Shown piece by piece: positions 52,159 through 60,565 of a stretch of 64,000 bases of DNA (its first letter is position 1; each line of letters begins with the position of its first letter). The notes under the pieces are model-generated. The model was not told the DNA's origin, searched no databases, and saw only the letters and a list, made by a program, of their open reading frames with translations. The stretch lies in assembly GCA_031291255.1 (NCBI GenBank), contig JARLJN010000052.1:1-64000 (forward strand). The letters are read 5' to 3'. Source of the stretch: Gammaproteobacteria bacterium. Its GTDB lineage: Bacteria; Pseudomonadota; Gammaproteobacteria; DSM-16500. The position numbers and the translations under genes were made by a program.

Positions 52159-53529
52159 ATGAAAATTATTAAGCTGTTAAAAGGGCTGTTCAAAAATTTT
52201 TCTAAAAAGAAGCCCGCATCGATGAATTCGATCAAACCTACCATCATACCCCGCGGTGAGCACACCATATCTCGCAAAGGCATTAGCCATAATGCGCTTA
52301 AAGTGCTTTATCGATTGAATACCTGCGGTTACAGCGCCTACCTGGTTGGCGGCTGCGTGCGCGATTTATTATTAGGCCGCCACCCCAAAGATTATGATAT
52401 TGCGACGAATGCTCACCCCGAAGATGTGCGACGACTTTTCAGAAACTGCCGATTGATAGGTAAACGTTTCCGATTAGCGCATATCATTTTTGGAAAAGAA
52501 ATTATTGAAGTCGCAACGTTTCGCACACATCACAAAGACAGCCATGAACAACATGGTCACAGCCACGAAGGCATGATCATACGCGATAACGTATATGGCA
52601 CGATTGAAGACGATGTGTTACGTAGGGATTTCACTGTCAATGCACTTTATTACAACATTGCTGATTACTCTATTGTGGACTACATGCATGGCATGCAAGA
52701 TATCAACGACAGAATGTTGCGCATGATAGGAGATCCCGAACAGCGCTTTACAGAAGATCCTGTGCGTTTGTTGCGAGCTATTCGATTCGCAGGAAAACTC
52801 GATTTAAACATATGCCCAACCTTAGAAAAATCCATGCACGAGTTAAGTCACTTGTTAGGTCATGTTTCTCCGGCCAGATTATTTCAAGAAATTTTAAAAT
52901 TTTTCCAAGAAGGCCCGCGCTTAAAAACATTTCGTTTGCTGCTTGAATTTCAATTGTTTGATCAGCTGTTCCCACAAACGTCTGATTTTTTAAAACAACC
53001 TGAAACCATCACATTAATCGAGAGCGCACTATCTGACACAGATGACAGAGACAGTGAAGGTAAATCCATCTCTCCTACCTTTTTATTTTCTGTTTTCTTA
53101 TGGCGCCCTATTTTAGAACTTTCAAAAAAACCTGCAGAAGAGGATCTTCCTGCACATGTTATGTTTGAAAAATCCATACGAAAAGTGTTACGACAACAAC
53201 TGGATAGACTCACCATTCCAAAACGTTTGTTAATGTCCATACATGAAATTTGTTTTTTACAATATCGTTTAACTTGTCGATATGGTACAGCGCCATTTCG
53301 TTTGCTAGAACATCCACGTTTTCGTGCAGGATATGATTTATTAATCATGCGTGCACATGCTGGCGAACCCGTTAAAGAATTATGTGACTGGTGGATTAAA
53401 TTTTATTCTGGCACACAAGAAGAACGTGAAGAATTAATCAAAGCTGTGAGTGAAACCACATCGCCAAAAAAGAAAAGACGACGATCACGTAAACGGCACA
53501 AGCCTAAAGTGAAGAATGATGCGTTGTAA
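52159..53529 (+). CDS. pcnB: Poly(A) polymerase I
   Basis: PcnB adds A-tails to RNA 3' ends, promoting decay. The 456-residue protein has the nucleotidyltransferase head YLVGGCVRDLLLGRHPKDYD with the two catalytic aspartates, the metal/ATP block VLRRDFTVNALYYN, the neck motif EDPVRLLRAIRFAGKL and a Lys/Arg-rich tail (SPKKKRRRSRKRHKPK) that distinguishes it from CCA-adding enzymes. CGAGGAC precedes the ATG. A His-rich loop (HHKDSHEQHGHSHEG) at about 123-137 is unusual for its density. It is followed by a long hairpin. Confidence 0.95.
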   Translation: MKIIKLLKGLFKNFSKKKPASMNSIKPTIIPRGEHTISRKGISHNALKVLYRLNTCGYSAYLVGGCVRDLLLGRHPKDYDIATNAHPEDVRRLFRNCRLIGKRFRLAHIIFGKEIIEVATFRTHHKDSHEQHGHSHEGMIIRDNVYGTIEDDVLRRDFTVNALYYNIADYSIVDYMHGMQDINDRMLRMIGDPEQRFTEDPVRLLRAIRFAGKLDLNICPTLEKSMHELSHLLGHVSPARLFQEILKFFQEGPRLKTFRLLLEFQLFDQLFPQTSDFLKQPETITLIESALSDTDDRDSEGKSISPTFLFSVFLWRPILELSKKPAEEDLPAHVMFEKSIRKVLRQQLDRLTIPKRLLMSIHEICFLQYRLTCRYGTAPFRLLEHPRFRAGYDLLIMRAHAGEPVKELCDWWIKFYSGTQEEREELIKAVSETTSPKKKRRRSRKRHKPKVKNDAL

Positions 53530-53537
53530 TTGAGGTC

Positions 53538-53628
53538 GGAGAACAAGGTTTTCTTTTTTTTAAATCCCCAACAAGTCAGCAGTCTTGCATAGTTGTTGGG
53601 GGTTTAAAAAAAGAAAACCTTATTCTCC
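53538..53628. terminator. Long hairpin, bidirectional terminator between pcnB and aroA
   Basis: Arms 53538-53574 and 53593-53628 pair over about 36 bp with two mismatches and one unpaired T, around an 18-base loop. Each arm contains a run of seven or eight A or T next to CCCCAACAA / TTGTTGGGGG. It lies right after pcnB, between the converging pcnB and aroA genes. It is longer than an ordinary terminator and could be a small mobile repeat put to this use. Confidence 0.72.
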
Positions 53629-53695
53629 TATAACATACATTTGTAGCGTATAAAAAAAGCTGAGATTACTTTTAAACTGAGCAAGGCACAAAAAA

Positions 53696-53763
53696 TACGT
53701 GCATACCCTAGCCCTTCGGGCACCTACTCCCACGGCAAAAAACACCGCAGGAGAAGGGAATTG
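53696..53763. repeat. GC-rich dispersed repeat next to the aroA stop
   Basis: The minus strand reads CAATTCCCTTCTCCTGCGGT, then a GTTTTTTGCC centre, GGGAGTAGGTGCCCGAAGGGC. This is the CCCTTCTCC / GGGAG..GTGCCCGAAGGGC type of intergenic palindrome found in many proteobacteria. It can pair CTCCTGCGG-like with CCGTGGGAG. It lies 10 bases past the aroA stop. Confidence 0.65.
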
Positions 53764-53772
53764 GTCACGGCT

Positions 53773-55044
53773 TTATGCTTGCAACCCATCCCACATCTCA
53801 AAAAATGTCGGACACGTTTTTGCAACACATTCTGCATGTTCAATTTCAATGCCCGGCACACGCAAACCGATGATTGAAAATGCCATAGCAATGCGGTGAT
53901 CTGAGTGACTATCAATTAATGCAGCAACTGGCTTGCTGGGATAGATCTTAAGCCAATCAGGACCTTCTTCTACTTTAACTTGCAAACGTTCCAAACCTTC
54001 TCGCATTGCAGAGATGCGATTCGATTCTTGTTGGCGTGTGTGAGCAATGTTAGTAATCATAGTCGGTGTTTCTGCAAAAGGTGCAATAGCTGCTAAGGTC
54101 ATAAACGTATCTGAAAAATGTCGCATATCAACGTTAATGCCTTGTAATTTTTCAGGTCCTTTCACAGTTAACACAGTGTCTGTTGAAATCACCTCACAAC
54201 CCATTTTTTCTAAGACACTTAAAAATTCTACGTCGGCTTGTTTTGAATTAATTCTATCAACGGCTTGTATTGTCATCTTCCCTGCCGTGACAGCTGCTGC
54301 CGCAAAAAAATAAGAAGCCGTAGAAAGATCAGGTTCTATTGTGTAATCCCTAGCAACATAGCGTTGAGGAGCAGGAATAGAAAATCGAGTACTGTGCATG
54401 CGTCTTACTAGGACACCAAAATCTGCCATCATCGCACAAGTCATATCTACGTAAGGATTGCTCACTAACTCATGGGTTTTTATCAATACCGGTGATGCTG
54501 CAAAAGGAGCAACCATTAACAACGCTGAAACAAATTGACTAGACTCGCTGCTTTCTATTTCAATTTCACCACCCCGCAAACCTTCACTTCCGACTATAGT
54601 GAATGGCATGCTTTCAGACTCCTCAAGCACCTTAGCACCTTGCCCACACAGTGTACGCAACAAAGCTGCAATAGGTCTGCGGCGCAATTGAGGAGAGGCA
54701 TCAAATCGATAAACGCCAGGTGTAGCTGCACAGGCTGCTAACAAAAATCGTGCGACTGTTCCGGCATTATCACACCAAATGGAAGCTTCTTTATGCGGAA
54801 ATTCCCCCATCCCTCCTGCCACCAAGCATGAATTGGTTGACTCATCGACTTGAATCACTATACCTAACTCTTTAAGTGCATTGATAAATGCCCAAGTATC
54901 ATCACTGAGTAAAATATCAAATATCTCTGCTACACCTTCTGATAATGCAGCAAGTAACAATGCTCTATTGGTAATACTTTTTGAACCTGGTATCGTAACA
55001 TGCGCATGAATTGGTGAATTCACTGCGCGAATCAGTTGCTTCAT
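53773..55044 (-). CDS. aroA: 3-phosphoshikimate 1-carboxyvinyltransferase (EPSP synthase)
   Basis: AroA transfers enolpyruvate from PEP to shikimate-3-phosphate in the shikimate pathway. The 423-residue protein has PGSKSITNRALLLAALSEG, the PEP-site block CDNAGTVARFLLAACAATPG, RRRPIAALLRTL, and near the C-terminus DSHSDHRIAMAFSIIGLRV. The LxxAGTxxRF motif resembles class I with small changes. The protein is at the usual length. It runs alone, convergent with pcnB, and AAGGA lies 10 bases before the ATG. Confidence 0.95.
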   Translation of the reverse strand: MKQLIRAVNSPIHAHVTIPGSKSITNRALLLAALSEGVAEIFDILLSDDTWAFINALKELGIVIQVDESTNSCLVAGGMGEFPHKEASIWCDNAGTVARFLLAACAATPGVYRFDASPQLRRRPIAALLRTLCGQGAKVLEESESMPFTIVGSEGLRGGEIEIESSESSQFVSALLMVAPFAASPVLIKTHELVSNPYVDMTCAMMADFGVLVRRMHSTRFSIPAPQRYVARDYTIEPDLSTASYFFAAAAVTAGKMTIQAVDRINSKQADVEFLSVLEKMGCEVISTDTVLTVKGPEKLQGINVDMRHFSDTFMTLAAIAPFAETPTMITNIAHTRQQESNRISAMREGLERLQVKVEEGPDWLKIYPSKPVAALIDSHSDHRIAMAFSIIGLRVPGIEIEHAECVAKTCPTFFEMWDGLQA

Positions 55045-55139
55045 TGAGATAAAATCCTTAGCCTATAACATACGTTATTTTACTGCTCTAAGAGCATCAA
55101 ACGCTATCACTAATTTATAAACAGAACCAAGGAAAAAAA

Positions 55140-55592
55140 ATGTTAGAATGGCAACACCGTGAATTCTCTGAATTAAGCACTAATGAGCTTTATGATATTT
55201 TAGCTTTGCGTCAAAATGTTTTTAATGTAGAACAACAATGCACAGAACCTGATATAGATTATTTAGATCAAAAAGCCATTCATTTATTGGGCATACAAGA
55301 TAACAAATTAACAGCCTACTTACGTTTATTTTTACCCGGCACAAAATATCCGAATGCTGCTTGCATAGGACGCGTTTTAACAGCAAAATCCGCACGCGGA
55401 AAAGGGTATGGCAAAGCAGCTATGGAGCAAGCTCTCACTTATTTGAAAGAACAAAAAATTTCTGCGCCTATCGTTATTTCGGCACAAATTTATTTAGAAA
55501 AATTTTATTCTGATTACGGATTTAATAAAATTGGCGAGCCTTATGAAGAAGCAGGCATCATACATATACCTATGCGCAAAGATTTTTTATGA
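55140..55592 (+). CDS. ElaA-type GNAT N-acetyltransferase
   Basis: The 150-residue protein matches ElaA: LYDILALRQNVFNVEQQCTE near the start, DNKLTAYLRLF, the acetyl-CoA loop IGRVLTAKSARGKGYGKAAM and the C-terminal FYSDYGFNKIGEPYEEAGI. The acceptor substrate is unknown for the family. AAGGAAAAAAA precedes the ATG. Its stop overlaps the start of the TPR-methyltransferase gene by 4 bases, so the two are translated together and may share a target. Confidence 0.92.
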   Translation: MLEWQHREFSELSTNELYDILALRQNVFNVEQQCTEPDIDYLDQKAIHLLGIQDNKLTAYLRLFLPGTKYPNAACIGRVLTAKSARGKGYGKAAMEQALTYLKEQKISAPIVISAQIYLEKFYSDYGFNKIGEPYEEAGIIHIPMRKDFL

Positions 55593-57184
55593 AAAATATA
55601 ATACTAGACCTTGAAAGCATACAAAAACTACACCGAGCAGGTGAGTTAGATTCTGCAAAAAATGGCTATTTAATGCTATTAAAAAAAAATCCTAAATCGT
55701 CTGAGATATTACATGCATTAGGCATACTCGAAGCACAGATAGGAAATTTTAAAAAAGCCATACAGTATTTTGAAAATGCGGTTCAACAAGAGCCTAACAA
55801 TCCTATTATTTATTTAAATCTAGCGAATGCACTTAAGGCAATTGAATTATTTGATAAAGCCATTAAAGCTCTAGAACAATCAATTCATCTTGATCCTCAT
55901 TATGCTGCTGCCTACAATAACTTAGGCACGATTTATTACGCACAAAATAATTTTGCATCTGCTATAGACTACTTTAAATTAGCCATAGAAAACCAACCAC
56001 ATTACAATGAAGCGTATTACAATTTAGGTCTTAGTTATATAAAACAAAATTTGCCTGATTTAGCCATAACAACCTATCAAAAATTATTAGAATTAACACC
56101 AGAACATGCTGCTGCAGAATTTCAATTAGCTAGATTACTGCTAGAAAAAAATGATTTTAAAGCAGCAGAAATTATTTTATTAAACATTGAAAAAAATTAT
56201 CCTCATCATTTTGAAACACAAACAAATTTAGGAACCTGTTATTTAAAATTAGGATCACTTAAAAGTGCAAAAGAACATTATCTCAATGCACTAAAACTTG
56301 AGCCCAATGACACACAAGTTTTATTTAATCTAGGCGTGATTTGTATGCAACAAGGTTATGTTGATAGCGCTATTCAATACTATCAACGTGCTTTGCAAAT
56401 TCAGCCTGATTATTTTTCAGCACACAATAATCTGGGCGCGGCTTTTTTAGAAAAACAACATATTAACTTTGCATTAAATCATTTTCGTGCAGCATTATTA
56501 TTAGAGCCTGACAATGAAGCAATACGTTATACTGTCCAAATGCTAGAGCAAGATAAACAACTAACAACATCACCACCTGGTTACATAAAAAATTTATTTG
56601 ACACCTATGCTGATCACTATGATCTTCATTTATTACAAAGCTTAGATTACAAAATTCCTGAATTACTGTTTAATGCATTTCAAAAAATAAAAAAAGCGAC
56701 ACCTCACACTCTTGATATTTTGGATTTAGGCTGCGGGACAGGATTATGCGGCGCTCCATTTAAAGCTTATGCAAAATCATTAACAGGTGTTGATCTTTCT
56801 CCTAACATGCTAGCCCTCGCGACGCAAAAAAATATTTATGATGCAGTGTTTACTGATGATTTACTCTCTTATCTCAATCTTAAAAACAATCAATATGATC
56901 TCATTATCGCAGGTGATGTGCTCGTTTATATAGGTGATTTAGAGGCTATTTTTAAAGGAATAAAATCAGCGTTGCGACCAGGCGGATTATTTATCTGTAA
57001 TACCGAAATCAACACTAAAGATGATTTTGCGGTAAACCAATCAGGGCGTTTTTCGCATAAAAAAGAGTACCTGGAAGCACTTGCACGAGCACAGCATTTC
57101 AAAACATTATCTTATGAAACTATCATTACTCGACAGCAAAATAACGAGCCCGTGCATGGACACTTGTTTGTGTGGCAAACTTAG
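55589..57184 (+). CDS. TPR-repeat protein with C-terminal SAM-dependent methyltransferase
   Basis: The 531-residue protein has about nine tetratricopeptide repeats (residues about 10-325, for example AAAYNNLGTIYYAQNNFASA and TQVLFNLGVICMQQGYVDSA) followed by a class I methyltransferase domain with the SAM loop ILDLGCGTGLCGAPFKAYA, the acidic strand end TGVDLSPNMLALA, and GDVLVYIGDLEAI. The TPR array probably holds a protein or glycan substrate for methylation. Related fusions occur in Legionella and Coxiella, mostly without known function. It is coupled to elaA. Confidence 0.9.
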   Translation: MKNIILDLESIQKLHRAGELDSAKNGYLMLLKKNPKSSEILHALGILEAQIGNFKKAIQYFENAVQQEPNNPIIYLNLANALKAIELFDKAIKALEQSIHLDPHYAAAYNNLGTIYYAQNNFASAIDYFKLAIENQPHYNEAYYNLGLSYIKQNLPDLAITTYQKLLELTPEHAAAEFQLARLLLEKNDFKAAEIILLNIEKNYPHHFETQTNLGTCYLKLGSLKSAKEHYLNALKLEPNDTQVLFNLGVICMQQGYVDSAIQYYQRALQIQPDYFSAHNNLGAAFLEKQHINFALNHFRAALLLEPDNEAIRYTVQMLEQDKQLTTSPPGYIKNLFDTYADHYDLHLLQSLDYKIPELLFNAFQKIKKATPHTLDILDLGCGTGLCGAPFKAYAKSLTGVDLSPNMLALATQKNIYDAVFTDDLLSYLNLKNNQYDLIIAGDVLVYIGDLEAIFKGIKSALRPGGLFICNTEINTKDDFAVNQSGRFSHKKEYLEALARAQHFKTLSYETIITRQQNNEPVHGHLFVWQT

Positions 57185-57237
57185 CTTTATACTAACCAGT
57201 GCAGTTAAGGACTATGGTGTATTTAGCAGAGGATACT

Positions 57238-58464
57238 ATGAAAAAACGCTATGTGTTTGGGATTATTTGCACAACCTTACTGCTTTTGGCGAGTTGCGCA
57301 CAAAGACTCGATCAAAACCGCAGCGCCTTACTCAATAGCAACTTAGTATTTGAAAATTGGATGCAACAAATCAACACAGACCCTAGTATCTGGACGCGTC
57401 AGGGTGATAGATGGTTTTTTACAGGTGAGCCCAGCCAGTTTAATCAATTCGGTAGCTTCGCCCCAGACTCCAAAACCTATTCCGCCATGATGGTGAGAGC
57501 GACTAACTTTACCAACATCGACATAAACGGTCCTTTCACTGTACAGATGTTCGGTCAACAAGATCATAATAGCATTTTTGTGATTGGACCTAACGAATCA
57601 ACACGTCAAACTGCAGTTGAAACGAGAGGCAACACCTTATACATACATGTAGCCCCCGACTGCCAAAACAGCCATATGGATAAAGTAGTGATACGTATAG
57701 GCTTGCGCACTTTACATAATTTAAACGTCACTGGATGTGCAAAAGTTGAAGCTACGCACCTTCAAAGTGCATGCTTAAATATCAAGGCTATGGGTAATCC
57801 GAATATTTTATTAGCTGGACATATGAATTTAGGCAATGTGACTCAGATAGGCAACGGATACACTTCAGTCATTGGTGCTTATACGCCATCGTTAAACATT
57901 CACAACACAGGATATGGAACAGTCAGTGTCAGCGGCCGTGTGGGCATACAAAACATCGTTAATAGCGTCGCTGGCAAGGTCAACATTATCGGTGCTGACA
58001 GCAATTCCCTTGATATTGATTCTTCAGGCTGCGGCGTTGTACGCGTCGCTGGCTTTGTTAATTTAAAGAAAATCATTGCGACTCAATCCAGCAAAGTTTA
58101 TGTCTATTGGGTTAATAGTAATGGTATTTATGTCACTTTACATGATAGCGCACGCGTAGGTTTAGCCGGTGTCACATGTAATCTTAATGTTGAAGCCGAT
58201 GGCACTACACGTTTTGAAGGAAAATATTTACGCAGTGATAATACCTATGTAAGAACACGTGAGTCCTCACATGCGAATGTCAGCCCTGTAAAAAAACTAT
58301 TTGCTAATTCGTTAGATAATAGCAGCATCTATTTCTTTAGCTCACCGAATGCCATGTCTCGCTATACCTTAGGTAGAGGCATAGTAGTCCCAGTGTGGAA
58401 TGATGCAGCTCCTGCCCCTAGAGTGCCGCCATCATCTTCCTGGTCTTGGGGAAGCAGAAAGTAG
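57238..58464 (+). CDS. Lipoprotein with GIN (DUF2807) beta-solenoid domain
   Basis: The 408-residue precursor has a signal peptide with lipobox LLASC. The mature protein is a succession of short beta strands with Ile/Val/Asn patterns (for example LHNLNVTGCAKVEA, SLNIHNTGYGTVSVSGRVGI, SLDIDSSGCGVVRVAGFVNL), the GIN/DUF2807 right-handed beta-helix proposed to be an adhesin head. ATG 57238 follows AGAGGATACT and is preferred over 57199 because only it gives a proper signal peptide. The product is probably exposed in the outer membrane. Confidence 0.85.
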   Translation: MKKRYVFGIICTTLLLLASCAQRLDQNRSALLNSNLVFENWMQQINTDPSIWTRQGDRWFFTGEPSQFNQFGSFAPDSKTYSAMMVRATNFTNIDINGPFTVQMFGQQDHNSIFVIGPNESTRQTAVETRGNTLYIHVAPDCQNSHMDKVVIRIGLRTLHNLNVTGCAKVEATHLQSACLNIKAMGNPNILLAGHMNLGNVTQIGNGYTSVIGAYTPSLNIHNTGYGTVSVSGRVGIQNIVNSVAGKVNIIGADSNSLDIDSSGCGVVRVAGFVNLKKIIATQSSKVYVYWVNSNGIYVTLHDSARVGLAGVTCNLNVEADGTTRFEGKYLRSDNTYVRTRESSHANVSPVKKLFANSLDNSSIYFFSSPNAMSRYTLGRGIVVPVWNDAAPAPRVPPSSSWSWGSRK

Positions 58465-58470
58465 CACATC

Positions 58471-58572
58471 CAATCCCGGACTCGCTACGCTTAGTCCGGG
58501 CTACAAAAGCTAGCATGCACCCATTTTCCGTAGCGCGGACAAAGGCGTTCTGCGCCGTGTCCGCGAGGTCTA
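58471..58572. repeat. Two GTAGCCCGGAC-type repeat units
   Basis: The left unit is CCCGGACTCGCTACGCTTAG ending TCCGGGCTAC; the right unit is GTAGCGCGGACAAAGGCGTT continuing to GTGTCCGCGAGG. Both match parts of the 10.0 kb element (GCGGACAAAGGCGT and GTGTCCGCGAGG are shared). The pair is arranged head to head between the converging GIN lipoprotein and sppA genes, where it can end both transcripts. Confidence 0.82.
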
Positions 58573-58574
58573 CA

Positions 58575-59516
58575 TTATATTTTCGCTAAAACATGCTGAT
58601 CCAAATCACTCAAAGGTAAATTTAAAGCTGCGCCTAACTGCGTTACAAGCTTCTTCAACGGATTATTTTCGCTGTAATCTTTATATCGAGAAACATGAAA
58701 CTCAGATTCCATCACATCGCTTAAATTACCCAATCCATCCACTAAACCTAACTGCAATGCGGTTTGACCCGTCCAAAAATCGCCTGAGAATAATTCCTTT
58801 TGATCACCTTTCAATTTACCCGCACGGCCTTTTAAAACTGCTTGGTTGAAATTTTGATGCACTTCGTCTATCACAGTTTTGATCTTATTAACATCTTCAA
58901 CATTTTGCGGTAAAAATGGATCTAAGCGATCTTTGTTTATTCCAGAAGTAATAACACGGCGATCTACACCGAGTTTCTTAATGCCGTCTACAAATCCAAA
59001 ACCTTGCATAATGACACCAATGGAACCCGTAATCGTATTCGGATTGACGTAAATTTTATCTCCGCTGACTGCAACAAAATAGGCACCTGATGCCAACATG
59101 TCTTCTCCAACAACGACGACTTTTTTATTATAACGTTTCTTTAACGCTAAAATTTCATCATGAATTATCGAAGCCTGAACTGGCGTACCACCACCGGAGT
59201 TAATATCGATAATCACACCTTTGGCACGCTTATCTGAAAAAGCATCCTTAAGCGTAGGCAAAACTTGCTCCGCAGAAAATTCTTTGCCAGGTGCTATTAA
59301 ACCATCTAAACGAACCAACGAAATATAATCCTTACCCTCTATCGAACCAGAAACCCCTTGACCGCCAAAAGCCATCATAAAAACTAAAATAATAAAAACA
59401 AAACCTAAAAAGAAGCGTATATTTCGCCATAATCTGTCGCGCTTGCGTTCTTTGATCAAATCACGAACCAAGTCTTCAGAAATATTTCCATTTGAGTTTG
59501 CTTGTATATCAGCCAT
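58575..59516 (-). CDS. sppA: Signal peptide peptidase SppA (36 kDa type)
   Basis: SppA is a membrane serine-lysine peptidase that digests cleaved signal peptides in the periplasm. The 313-residue protein has one N-terminal membrane segment (about 34-52, IRFFLGFVFIILVFMMAFGG) and a single protease domain. The nucleophilic serine is in MLASGAYFVAVSGDKIYVNP, and the lysine is in SGINKDRLDPFLP. GVIIDINSGGGTPVQA and ITGSIGVIMQGF are family blocks. Being half the size of E. coli SppA, it belongs to the short form. Confidence 0.95.
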   Translation of the reverse strand: MADIQANSNGNISEDLVRDLIKERKRDRLWRNIRFFLGFVFIILVFMMAFGGQGVSGSIEGKDYISLVRLDGLIAPGKEFSAEQVLPTLKDAFSDKRAKGVIIDINSGGGTPVQASIIHDEILALKKRYNKKVVVVGEDMLASGAYFVAVSGDKIYVNPNTITGSIGVIMQGFGFVDGIKKLGVDRRVITSGINKDRLDPFLPQNVEDVNKIKTVIDEVHQNFNQAVLKGRAGKLKGDQKELFSGDFWTGQTALQLGLVDGLGNLSDVMESEFHVSRYKDYSENNPLKKLVTQLGAALNLPLSDLDQHVLAKI

Positions 59517-59648
59517 AATTTAAATACCTATCTTTATTTGCATGTTTAAAGTTACATTCTAAGAGGGTACTATTTAACTTGATTAACTCATTGCAAGCAA
59601 GCAAAGACCCTGCAAACAAATGTACAAATTGTAAACGAGAGAATTTTT

Positions 59649-60539
59649 ATGTCCTGGTTAATTAATTCGGCACAGTTAGATAAATTTCGTAAAAATCAAA
59701 AAAATGTCATCCTATTTGATGCCAGTTTTCATATGCCAGATGAACAAAGAGATGCGAAAACAGAATTTCTCACTCAACATATAGCTGGGGCTCAATTTTT
59801 TTCTATCGATGACTTTAGTGATCCTGACCCAGCTGCTCCTCATACTCATATGTTACTTCAAGACGAAAAGATCTTAAGTGAAAAACTGAGCGCACTAGGC
59901 GTACGCAACGATGCAAAAATAATTTTTTATGATAACAGCAAACTGCACACCGCTTGCCGAGCCTTATGGATGTTTAAAATGTTTGGTCACAACCCACAAT
60001 TACTGTATGTACTCGACGGGGGCTTAGACAGCTGGAATAAATATAATGGCAAAACAGAAAGTGGTGAGCCGCATATCACAGCGAGACCTTATAAGGTTAA
60101 TTTTAAAAATGAATTTATACGTACATTGTCACAAATGAAATCCAACCTACATAATCCCAGCGAGCAAGTCATAGATGCTAGACATGCAGTACGATTTGCT
60201 GGCGGCCCTGAAACTTCTCCTAATTTACGACTAGGTCATATTCCTGGGAGTTTTTCATTTCCTTATAATACACTTTTCGAAAAAGATGGTTTATGGCGAC
60301 CCATAGAAAAAATTAAATCTCAATTAATAGCCTGTGGCATAGATTTAAAAACACCTATCATTACCACTTGCGGAACTGCAATGACTGCTGCAACACTGGA
60401 TTTTGTATTAGATCTGCTTGAGCATCCTAACCATGCAATTTACAACGGCTCTTGGTCTGAGTGGGGTTCACAAAAACTTTATCCTAATGAATTAAGTTTG
60501 GATGAACGACCTGTTGAAGATTGTTTAACTGAAAAATAA
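59649..60539 (+). CDS. 3-mercaptopyruvate sulfurtransferase/rhodanese family protein
   Basis: The 296-residue protein has two tandem rhodanese domains, the N-terminal one inactive. The active-site loop is ITTCGTAMTAAT, where SseA-type enzymes have CGSGVTA and thiosulfate-specific ones CRKGVTA; the uncharged form fits mercaptopyruvate. Other blocks are VIFDASFHMP-like at the start and HIPGSFSFPYNTLF. The CGTAMTA variant is slightly unusual. The gene is single, divergent from sppA. Confidence 0.9.
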   Translation: MSWLINSAQLDKFRKNQKNVILFDASFHMPDEQRDAKTEFLTQHIAGAQFFSIDDFSDPDPAAPHTHMLLQDEKILSEKLSALGVRNDAKIIFYDNSKLHTACRALWMFKMFGHNPQLLYVLDGGLDSWNKYNGKTESGEPHITARPYKVNFKNEFIRTLSQMKSNLHNPSEQVIDARHAVRFAGGPETSPNLRLGHIPGSFSFPYNTLFEKDGLWRPIEKIKSQLIACGIDLKTPIITTCGTAMTAATLDFVLDLLEHPNHAIYNGSWSEWGSQKLYPNELSLDERPVEDCLTEK

Positions 60540-60565
60540 AAAATTATTAAGTAACGTGTACATTC

